From Rhabditophanes sp. KR3021 (taxonomy: Eukaryota; Nematoda; Chromadorea; Rhabditida; Alloionematidae): a stretch of DNA of 64,000 nucleotides. Position 1 is the first letter of the stretch. Each line of letters begins with the position of its first letter. Below are positions 56,065 to 64,000 of the stretch, in pieces. The translations under genes and the position numbers were made by a program. The stretch covers positions 682,001 through 746,000 of the forward strand of contig CAUJLY010000003.1 in NCBI GenBank assembly GCA_963281155.1, in the 5' to 3' direction. Below the pieces are notes generated by a model, which did no database searches, had not been told where the DNA came from, and saw only the letters and a list, made by a program, of their open reading frames with translations.

Positions 56065-58969
56065 CTATTCATCGATCTTATCAGCCATTTCCTTGACGAT
56101 ATCACGGATATTTTGAGCTCTGAGTGGAGTGTAAACTTTAGACAATTTTTTAACGTCCAAGAGACAAGTTCTGACGATAGCATCAGTTACGGAGTATGGG
56201 TCACAGTTGGAAGCTGGTCTTCTGTCCTCGAAGTAACCTCTTTCGTCGAGTTGAGTTTGTCTGGGGATTCTGATTGAATCAGAGCGAGAAGCAACCCCAT
56301 AACTGAATTTGGTGATGCTGGCCGTTTCGTGTTTTCCAGTTAGTCTTCTTTCGTTGTCGATACCTGTAAATGGCATTTATCAGATGTTCTTATATTGTGT
56401 GTGTATTAGAATATAAATTTGAATTAAATGTTGTTTCAAGGAGGTACTAATTGGCAGAACTTTTTTACTTGATCTTAAATATTATTTATATCCACTCAAT
56501 TTTGATACTTAAACATCAGACGTAAAGACGATGATGTCACTGGCTATGGAGACTCTACACATAAGATTGATCGGAGACAAGTGCTACCTTAAGAAGAAGT
56601 GACGCAATAAGGCAAGAAATTGTTGCCGAGTGTAAGTTGTCAACCATAATGATGAACGTTGCAGATGTGGAAATACTTAGTCAAGCCATGCCAGAATCTC
56701 TACAACAAGAGTATCTGTTTGTTGTTGAAGATGTAAACACGATCTTGGAGAAGAACAAATATGAAATATTTAGAAGTTGGGACATAATCTACCAACATTA
56801 CTGTCTATATTGGAATGTTGGTTCTGATTCAAGATCTCACTTTCAAAAAAGGACTTGTAGACCAATGCAAACTCGAGCAGCTCTCATTAATGATGAACTA
56901 AAGGGACAGTCAAAGGAATTCATTGTAAAAGATGTTGGGAAGCTGCAGTAAGTTTAGATGTTCAAATCAATTATGTATATCTTTAGGCATTGGATGAGTC
57001 TCCTCAACTTTCTCATATTTATGTAGTGCATGATAAACATAAGACACCCAAATATGCTGGAATTTGTGCTACACAAAAATTATTAGATGAAGGACCTTCC
57101 AAATGAATGGAATATCAGAGAAAGGATGTTTCCCTATGTATGGTGAATGAACGACACATGGCATCAAAGGAATTTGAATTTGGCAATATAACGGATCAGC
57201 GAGATATCTTGACAAACATCCCCCAATCATAACGAGAATCTGAAGTATCGTCCTCGGCAAAATGCATGAAAATGTAACTAATTGTATCGACTAATACTGC
57301 CTTGATATTTTTGATAAACTTTTAATATCCATCACCCTTTTGCTGTTTTTAAAATTACCTAAAATGAAAAAGAATTAGTTAAGAAGGTAAGAATGAGAAC
57401 CGACCTCCACTTGGATCATAATATGCGATGTGTTCACTATGAGAAGGAGCCAATTTTTCGATGGCTGAGATAATTTCTTTATATCCACCAACATTTCTCA
57501 TCTTTTCAGTTGAGAAGTTAGTGTGACAACCTGCTCCATTCCAATCTCCTTGAATAGGCTTTGGGTCCAAACTAGCAATAACTCCGAACTCTTCAGCAAT
57601 TCTGTGAAGCAAGAATCTAGCCATCCACAATTCGTCTCCCATTGCAATGCCCTCAGATGGACCTACCTGAAACAACACAATTAGATTGTTATATTTAAAT
57701 GGGTATTGTCAAAATTATATGCCAATTTGTGCTGCAAGATTTTTTAAATTTAAATACTAGCTAAAAGCTATTTGGTGTCATGATAATAATTTGATTATAA
57801 GTAAACATTCCCCATCTTAGACGTTTTAGAATTACGTGACGATGAAAAAGAGTTTAATCAAAATTCAAGTCTAAAGATGTATTAGATATTGTTTGGGCAG
57901 AAACAAACAATCCAGCTGCTGTCAACAAGGCCTATCTTACTTCTTTTTGGATCCAAGAGCTGGTGAAAAGGTGCTAACTGAAGACAATGTCTTTGAATTG
58001 TTTGAGAAGGCCATCTGATACGTCGGACATTCTGAAGGATAAGAGAATGGAGAATGTAATTAACCAAGTCACGAATGCTGGACTGAAAATGGTTGTCGTG
58101 ATAGTGGGTGTCAGCACTAAACAAATGACTGAGAATTTGGAATTCGTTCGGACAGAAAAATGCAAATGGCAAGGATTGCATCAAAGAAACGTACCCCTTC
58201 TCAAGTCAACTAATGGGTGTGCCGGTATTCTAGCTGTAAAAGTGTTTGATGCAAATCAAATAGCTAACACCTCATTTTAATGTCTTTTCTTAATTTTTAA
58301 TAAACCTGTCTTTTTTTAATTTTTAGCAAACTAGAAACAACATCGCACCTGGAATTCCCATTGACTAGGCATGACTTCGGCATTTGTTCCTGAGATGTTG
58401 ATACCAGCATAGAGACAAGCTCTGTAATGTGCCTCGACGATATCTCTTCCATATACTTTGTTAGCTCCTACTCCACAATAATTAGGTCCTTGAGCTCCTG
58501 GGAAACCATGTTTGGGCCAGCCGAATGGATGTCCATCAATATCTAACAAAGTATACTCTTGTTCCATTCCAAACCAAGGTTTCTCAGCAAGTACGGCACT
58601 CATGGTAACGGCGCACTTAGCACGGTGATTGGTGGCAGTTGGAACCATCTTGTTGTTTAAAGTTTCACACAATACTAATTTGTTTTTTCCTAGTCTGAAT
58701 GGATCCTTGAAGATAGCTACTGGTTTGATAAAGACATCAGTGTCGTTTCCTTTAGATTGGCCGGTTGAGGATCCATCGAAGTTCCAGATTGGCAAGTCTT
58801 CTGGCTTGGCTGGCTCGAAGTCAAGGGTTCTGGTCTTGCATCTTAGGTTTTCACCTGTCCCATCAATCCAAATGTACTCCACCTGGACTTTGTTCCCGAT
58901 GTCGAGGGACATAAAGTTTTGGGTGATCAGCTTGTCTGTAGCGAATTGGGCTCTTAGATTATTTGACAT
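56065..58969 (-). CDS. gln: Glutamine synthetase (type II)
   Basis: Condenses glutamate and ammonia with ATP to glutamine in the cytosol. Exons 58349-58969, 57405-57666 and 56065-56363 join in phase to 393 residues. Family blocks: [60 protein letters not shown] with metal-binding Glu, [33 protein letters not shown], and [20 protein letters not shown] followed by [15 protein letters not shown]. All active-site residues visible appear intact. The C-terminal 20-25 residues extend slightly past the usual end. Both introns are long (682 and 1041 nt) compared with about 40 nt elsewhere, and each holds plus-strand coding-like debris. An acceptor-like TTTACTTTCAG lies 21 nt before the ATG. Confidence 0.95.
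56637..57230 (+). pseudogene. Coding-like relic antisense in glutamine synthetase intron 2
   Basis: A plus-strand open stretch from about 56643 contains [20 protein letters not shown] and ends at the stop after KDVGKLQ near 56951. A second piece ([20 protein letters not shown], then [15 protein letters not shown]) follows, with an in-frame TGA before [20 protein letters not shown] and a stop at about 57230. The pieces are protein-like but broken by stops and frame changes. No family is assigned. Confidence 0.4.
57870..58280 (+). pseudogene. Coding-like relic antisense in glutamine synthetase intron 1
   Basis: Begins [20 protein letters not shown] and reaches a stop near 57978. In another frame it continues as an open 90-residue stretch ([54 protein letters not shown]) ending TAA at 58280. 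The second stretch has the spacing of an Argonaute PIWI-domain segment in nematode WAGO proteins, but the similarity is loose and judged by eye. Confidence 0.35.
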
Positions 58970-60079
58970 GGTTAGAAAAAGAGATTCTTTCTGAAAGTAA
59001 ATATATCGTTAAGATGGTAAGTAAGAGTAAAAGCATAGTGGCAAAAAACGCATCATTGTTAATAATTGTAAAAGACACTTTCTTCGACAATACCACAAAT
59101 ACTTCCCTTATATAGCCCACAAAAAGTCGTCAATTTAAAATGACATCAATTTTAATAGCAACTTAACTCAAAAAACACGTACCTGGAGTGTTATTTTTTA
59201 CAAATCTAGTGATTTAATTACCATCAAAACATCGCATTAACTAAATTGTAATAAATAGAGTGGTTGTTTGTTACCTACTGTTATTTATGTACATGAAAAT
59301 ATTGTTACAAAAAGGGTTGTACATTGTTTGGTTATCAACAAAAATGAATGTAGACCTAAACAAGGTGAATCTAAAAGAGAAGGGTTGTGGTGTGGATGAT
59401 GATGCTTTGCGCAAAAAATAACTAATACTGCCTAATGATTATGATACACACATTTTTTGTTGTTATCGCCACTAACAACCATTCCAAGGATGAAAGTTAA
59501 TGATTTGGTAATTGATTGAAGTTTGTTATTTTTAGGATCATCAAAAGTAAAAACTACATACATAATATGTAGGGGTAGAAATAAGCGATGGGGACAAAAT
59601 CATCACATTTATCTAGAATGAACCCTGTTCTTATAGTAACGCTATATATGAATTAACAGTGATGAGAAAAAGAGGGATGAAAGTTTGATAAAGCACGACT
59701 ATCGCCATCTAATTCATCTAATCGGGTATATTCAAAAAGAATAAATATCTATATAATTATCTATTTAGATTCAAAAAGTATAAATACCTATTTCGATGCA
59801 AAATAGTATTGAATTAAGGCAGTTGGAAGTAAACAAAAAGCTTTGCTACTTCTTTGCAAAGTTTTAAGCTCATAATCGTAGGAATTATATTTAGTGGAGT
59901 AGTTTAATTTGAGACAAAAAAGAGAGTCAGAGTTTTGGATGATATTAATTGATACGACATTTTGCCAGGTAAGATGAACGCTCAAGATGACATGTCTATA
60001 TAAAAAGCAACCGTTTAAATAGCCAACATTATCTCATCAATTTGATGGTGGACACAAAGAACATCAACAGGGTAGTGTG
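58970..60079. other. Intergenic, no gene seen
   Basis: Upstream region of glutamine synthetase. It contains the acceptor-like site near 58991 and, at the right, TATATAAAAAG near 59997 in front of the small plus-strand frame. Otherwise nothing. Confidence 0.4.
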
Positions 60080-60283
60080 ATGCCTTTTTCAATCAGGGAC
60101 CGCCTTCTAAATGTTTGGTCACTTGGATTTGAGATAATTAAGGAAATCAAACTACACAACAATCATAATCTTACTTTGTTTCTTGTTATTGTCCTTGTTA
60201 GTGTGCTTGTTAGTGTACTTGTTTTGGTGAATGTTTCAACCAACAAACCAAAAGACTTGATCTTTGCTGTTTTGCAACTTTAG
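60080..60283 (+). CDS. Hypothetical 67-residue single-helix membrane protein
   Basis: MPFSIRDRLLNVWSLGF is followed by a charged helix (EIIKEIKLHNNHN), one strong membrane segment (LTLFLVIVLVSVLVSVLVLV) and a short polar end. The repeated VSVL comes from a small DNA duplication. A TATATAAAAAG box lies about 80 nt upstream, which supports transcription. No family is recognised. Confidence 0.4.
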   Translation: MPFSIRDRLLNVWSLGFEIIKEIKLHNNHNLTLFLVIVLVSVLVSVLVLVNVSTNKPKDLIFAVLQL

Positions 60284-60683
60284 ATGATTAAAAGTTTTTG
60301 AATATCCACACACGTGATATCACGTTACTCTAATTGCCTAAGTTGGTAACCTTTTAAATCCTTCCAACTCACATTATGATTTAATTGAAATTGTTATCTC
60401 CCTTATCAATATCGAAACAGGTAATCAAAACTAACTTGATAGTCTCTCTAATCACAATTGCCTTAAATCACACAGTCGAAGGAACAGATAGGGTTTGTAT
60501 GTGTGTCTATTATCTCAAATACTCGTATGATTTGGGTAGGTAATAATGATCATTAGGTTTAATCTACATTGATGATATTTACTCTTAGCGTAATAGACAC
60601 TAGTTATACTTTGGTCAAAAAGTGACAATTCATAAAAGCAAAAAGTTGATTTACATTTTTTCTTCAAAGAGTAATGTGCAGTT
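60284..60683. other. Intergenic between convergent small genes
   Basis: No supported feature. Confidence 0.35.
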
Positions 60684-61196
60684 TTAGTAAGTGAAGTTAT
60701 AAATAGATTTCCTCAATTTAGTACATTCAAACAAAAAGGTTACTTTTTGATGGATCAACGGTGTCATTTGTGATAAAAGTTGAATTATTTTACGGATTGG
60801 CACTTTGAGATTATGGAAACCTGTTAGGAATTCTTCCATCATCAGGTTGACAGATTGTGTCATTGAAATGTGTTTGTCTAAACAATGAGCCATAATTAGT
60901 TGGATCATTCGCCTATCAACTACCAAACTATCATCTTTCATTTTGAATGCTTCTTTCAAATCAATCAGCATCTTCAAAATATCGTCTGGAACAATATCTT
61001 TCTTAAGATAGATTATAGCGAGGGCTGCTTTCACAAATTGGTTACATAATACTTCATGAATGCGTGCCCTGTTTGTAGTACTCTCATATTTTAAGAGTTC
61101 CTCTGTGCTCAGATTCATATTAATTTCAGTTAAAGGCTCGAACTTTATCACAAAAGATGATACAAAAAATAGCATAAAGATTAAAATGGACCACAT
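60684..61196 (-). CDS. Secreted helical protein of unknown family
   Basis: 170 residues, single exon. The signal peptide MWSILIFMLFFVSSFVIKF is followed by an all-helical domain: LSTEELLKYESTTNRARIHE, LCNQFVKAALAIIYLKKD, DILKMLIDLKEAFKMKDD, MIQLIMAHCLDKHISMTQSV, and PIRKIIQLLSQMTPLIHQKV. There are four Cys, too few and too spread to define a known disulfide module. The secretion signal and even hydrophobic periodicity argue for a real gene; the role is unknown. Start: ATG at 61196; the TTG two codons upstream is not needed. Confidence 0.6.
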   Translation of the reverse strand: MWSILIFMLFFVSSFVIKFEPLTEINMNLSTEELLKYESTTNRARIHEVLCNQFVKAALAIIYLKKDIVPDDILKMLIDLKEAFKMKDDSLVVDRRMIQLIMAHCLDKHISMTQSVNLMMEEFLTGFHNLKVPIRKIIQLLSQMTPLIHQKVTFLFECTKLRKSIYNFTY

Positions 61197-61649
61197 GATC
61201 AATTGTCAGGATTATTCATTAATTGACTTTTCAACACTTAAATAGAATCAACTCTATGCTTCATTTTAAAGTTCATCTCCTCTCTTTTAATGATAAAAGG
61301 ATAATCTGTTACCCTTTTAACAGGACACCACACTATCTTGTATCAATTTAACCGAAAAGTCTAAATTATATTTTTTTTGCTTACTTTATGATAATCTCTT
61401 AGTGAGATAACAAATTTTTGTTTGCTAAGACATTCAAAATATTATGTTATGAATTGGTTATATCTTGGAAAGTTTAAAGTACAATAAAATTAAATAGGAG
61501 TACAATTGATGGTTGCTTAATGATTTTAAATAGAGAAAGGGTAAACTGTTATTTAGCAATTTGAATAAAAATGATACAAACAACGTGTCCAAATTCGAAT
61601 ATAACTTGAGTTTAAAGAAGAATAAGAAAAACGCCAAATTCCATTTCCA
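61197..61649. other. Intergenic, no gene seen
   Basis: A divergent upstream region between the secreted-protein gene and the phosphatase-like fragment. AT-rich, with no clear element. Confidence 0.35.
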
Positions 61650-62024
61650 ATGTCTCCTGAACTTCGAGACATCCGTTTAATCGGCATTCGCCATGGAGAA
61701 CGACTAGACCGCCTCCACCCAGACTGGTCCCTCAAAACCGATTTTGAAAAAATAAACTACCGCTACCACTGGAACATGCCATTCTCCCTCCCAGTATCTC
61801 GCAAACTAACCGAATTTGAGCAAGATACCTACTTTTTTGACATTGGAGCAATTGAGACAAGGTGGGATTGAGGAAATTGACTGTGAATATAAATCTTTTT
61901 GGAAGGTAGAAGATGTAAGTTATTTTTTATTAAAAGGTTTCATCATTTAATTTAGTTGTTTGGAAAGGAAAATTGTTGTGCTCAGTTTAATAAAGAGTTT
62001 GTTTTTAGGAACAACAAAAAATAA
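61650..62024 (+). pseudogene. Truncated histidine-phosphatase-like (UBASH3/PGAM type) gene
   Basis: The N-terminal half of a phosphoglycerate-mutase-fold domain is clear: LIGIRHGERLDRLHPDW contains the RHG catalytic motif, and NMPFSLPVSRKL matches the UBASH3-type spacing. After DTYFFDIGA the frame needs a one-base change (around 61848-61851) to continue as LRQGGIEEIDCEYKSFWKVE. That continuation splices in frame from GTAAGT at 61915 over a 41 nt intron to LFGKENCCAQFNKEFVF and a stop. The second catalytic His and the rest of the domain are missing, so a full phosphatase cannot be made. Worms have families of such genes, and this looks like a broken or chimeric copy. Confidence 0.5.
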
Positions 62025-62275
62025 ATGATCTCCTTTTAAAAACCTAATTTTCTTTGAAATAATTTTACATAATGCCACTTCTTTATTAGTCCATAGATGT
62101 AAAATAAAGGTAATTAATGAATTTGTTTAATTTCCGTGTATTAATTTGGTATGTATTGCATAAGTATATAGACCACCAACGGTCAATATATCCCGGTTCG
62201 ATTAATGGGCTAACGTACATTCACCAATTTACATATATTTATACAAACAAAACGTCACCACTCTCAATACCTAAA

Positions 62276-62968
62276 ATGGATGCAAATTTGAGGCGAGGAA
62301 TGCTTATTTTTCTTATTACCATTGGGACTTTTCAATTACTTAATTATCAAACTGAACATAATGATTTGGATGTTAGAGAGTATGTTTGTTTTAGAGTATA
62401 ATATTTTACATCTAATTTTAGGTATATACAATATGGGTTGAAAACAATGGAGAAGTATTTTCCCTTGGTAAGGAAACTTATACCTAAGAAGATTATAGGC
62501 GCTTTGGACATGGATATTGCTGATAGTGCGTTGTCGCATAGTGATCTTTATGGGCGTACGTTTTGTATTTAATTTAATTAAATATTTATTTGCCTAGTAT
62601 CAAAGACACCACGTCCTTATCGCCCAAAACACTTGAAATTCAGGATGGGAGATGTAGTTGAAACGAAAAACTTCGGGTACAAAGGCGTTGTGATAGGTTG
62701 GGACTTGACAGCTTTGGCTCCATCAGATTGGTTCGAAGCCAATGATCCTGATAATTACCACAAAGACTCCAAAATGCCATTCTACGCCGTCGCCATAACA
62801 ACCCGTCAACTAAGTCTCCCAACAGTATTCTACGTAGCTCAAGCCGATCTTCTCCAAACTACAGGTGACATTGTCCATCCCTTGACAAAAAAATTTTTCC
62901 AATCCTTTGACAAATATTCAAAATACAAGTTACGGCCAGTTCATCAAACAACTTACCCATACGATTAA
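62276..62968 (+). CDS. Membrane-anchored YccV/HspQ-like (hemimethylated-DNA-binding fold) protein
   Basis: Exons 62276-62379, 62422-62555 and 62598-62968 join in phase across introns of 42 nt to 202 residues. An N-terminal hydrophobic anchor (RGMLIFLITIGTFQLL) is followed by a helical linker (GLKTMEKYFPLVRKLIPKK). The C-terminal half is a YccV-like domain: KFRMGDVVETKNFGYKGVVI, GWDLTALAPSDWFE, PFYAVAITTR and YVAQADLLQ. In bacteria this fold (HspQ/YccV) binds Lon protease or was linked to hemimethylated DNA; in animals it occurs in FBXO21 and in small uncharacterised proteins such as this one. The anchor suggests a membrane or secretory/mitochondrial location. Confidence 0.82.
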
Positions 62969-63515
62969 CTTACACAATAATATATTATTCTCTGTTTTGT
63001 TGATGCTTTAATGATGGGTAATAAAATCTTTTTGATCTAATAAACAATCTACTACATGACTTTCTTGACAATTATATTTGTTGGTGAAGTGGAAACTTCA
63101 AAAATTATTATAATTATTTACTTTCTGAAAGGTAATGCGCTGTTGATTGAAAGGTAAATAATATTTGGATGAATTTATATACTATATTTACGCTAATTTG
63201 TTAAAGAAACGTATAAATAAATATAATGGAAACTAATTGGTAAGAGAAACCTATTAACGATAAATACCGTTGAGTTTAATTTATAAAGGAAAACGTACAA
63301 ATTTATCAATATAGCTGGTCTAATTTATAAAGGAATCGTAAAAATATCTCAATTTAGCTGATCTAATTTATAAACAAAAGCATAAATAAGTATATAATTG
63401 AAGGTAATTTATAAACGATATCAAATTAAGCTAAAAAATTAGAATGATTATTAAACAAATTTTATAAAGTGTTCTAAAGTTGATTAGCTTATACGTTTGT
63501 CTTTTGTCAGTTAAA
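62969..63515. other. Intergenic with AT-rich repeats
   Basis: 3' flanks of two convergent genes. It contains the TAATTTATAAA-based repeat array. No gene. Confidence 0.45.
63277..63430 (+). repeat. Degenerate tandem repeat, unit about 41-44 bp
   Basis: Four starts of TAATTTATAAA occur at 63277, 63321, 63364 and 63405, each followed by an A-rich segment and, in the first two, a TCAATATAGCTGGT / TCAATTTAGCTGAT end. Copies are imperfect and the last is partial. Confidence 0.65.
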
Positions 63516-63901
63516 TTAGGCTTTTTTGGCAGCAGTGATGGTAAGGATGCCGCGAGCTGAAAGGTGAGATTTCAAGGTTGTGGCGTCAACATCAGCTGGG
63601 AGTTTGTAGGCTCTGTGGATTTCACGTTCTACTGAACCATGTTCGTCGTTTCTGGATTCGTGACGGCAGTTGATCAAGAGTTCTTGCCCAGATACTTTTA
63701 CCTTTGAATTATTTGTAACGAGTCAAAATGATTGTGACTTACCTCGATTTCATTTGGAGCAAAAAAGTGGCATTCAAGTCCAACTTCGAATTTTACATTA
63801 GTGTTGTGAATTTTGACAACTCCATCAGCTTGTTGCAATGGCCAGTCCCATGTAGTTCCGACATTGTCATGATCAATAGGTAAAGTAACAGCAGACGACA
63901 T
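63516..63901 (-). CDS. Small heat-shock protein (HSP12/HSP20 type)
   Basis: An ATP-independent chaperone of the alpha-crystallin family. Exons 63743-63901 and 63516-63701 join in phase 0 across a 41 nt intron (donor GTAAGT, unusual acceptor TTCAAAG), giving 114 residues. A short N-terminus ([20 protein letters not shown]) replaces the long arm of larger sHSPs. The alpha-crystallin domain has [40 protein letters not shown] and [16 protein letters not shown], with the closing [12 protein letters not shown]. The very short C-terminus lacks an IxI motif, as in C. elegans HSP-12 proteins, which are small and often monomeric. A TATATAAAAG box lies about 50 nt upstream. Confidence 0.9.
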
Positions 63902-63951
63902 GTTCAAAAATAAATTTCCAAACTTGAATGTGGTATTCAATGAAAAAGGTA

Positions 63952-63961
63952 CTTTTATATA
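63952..63961 (-). promoter_or_regulatory. TATA box of the small heat-shock gene
   Basis: TATATAAAAG on the minus strand about 50 nt upstream of the start codon, the usual place for a TATA box with a short 5' UTR. I could not identify a canonical heat-shock element in the remaining 40 bp. Confidence 0.5.
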
Positions 63962-64000
63962 TCGGCTAAGCCTCCTTGACAGAAGGATGGGTATGGTGTC

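Noticed and set aside
62195..62220. GGTTCGATTA as a tRNA box B
   Set aside because: No flanking T-stem pairing, no acceptor stem and no box A at the right distance.
1..64000. Integrated virus or DNA transposon
   Set aside because: No integrase, transposase, reverse transcriptase or capsid-like frame and no long terminal or inverted repeats were recognised by eye.

Overview
This 64 kb window looks like nuclear DNA of a nematode. The evidence is AT-rich sequence, many GT-AG introns of only 36-45 nt with TTTTCAG/TTTTAG-like acceptors, and nematode-type families: a supplementary nuclear hormone receptor, a cuticle collagen with a basic cleavage motif, a ZIG-8-type two-Ig protein, a GAR-2-type acetylcholine receptor, a ShKT-domain secreted protein, a nematode globin and a short HSP12-type small heat-shock protein. 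I do not assign a genus. Exon limits come from reading splice sites and checking that phases join; identities come from recognising motifs, not from a database search.

Layout. 1-8.4 kb: a six-exon muscarinic-type receptor (gar-2-like, plus strand, with two apparent single-base frame breaks) and the Pol I factor RRN3 (minus). 9.6-18 kb: an AT-rich accessory region with a decayed membrane-protein gene, a small secreted Gly/Asn-rich peptide gene with a broken neighbour, an orphan two-exon gene, an arrestin-fold protein, an intronless 7TM chemoreceptor-like gene and a receptor-tail relic. 19-31 kb: CCDC115/Vma22, a nuclear hormone receptor, a two-Ig secreted protein with a cuticle collagen nested in its intron on the other strand, zig-8, a ShKT protein and CDC25. 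32-42 kb: a multi-pass membrane protein, PIGU and a globin head to head only 70 bp apart, a SEC14-GOLD protein, COX6C, aspartylglucosaminidase and COA7. 43-64 kb: a repetitive coiled-coil protein, a DDHD phospholipase (ipla-1-like), an unidentified coiled-coil protein, a class II histone deacetylase, glutamine synthetase, a truncated histidine-phosphatase-like gene, a membrane-anchored YccV/HspQ-like protein and a small heat-shock protein.

The genes are mostly unrelated single-copy housekeeping, signalling and cuticle genes and I see no clear operon. Recurrent themes are genes inside or back to back with other genes (the nested collagen; PIGU and globin; coding-like relics antisense inside introns of the DDHD and glutamine synthetase genes) and several decayed genes. 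No convincing mobile element, CRISPR array, tRNA or rRNA was found. The items most worth a second look are the small Gly-rich secreted peptide pair, the antisense intronic relics, the nested collagen with its long Thr/Ser-rich tail, the putatively myristoylated globin with a long C-terminal tail, and the single-base frame breaks, which could be real decay or assembly error.
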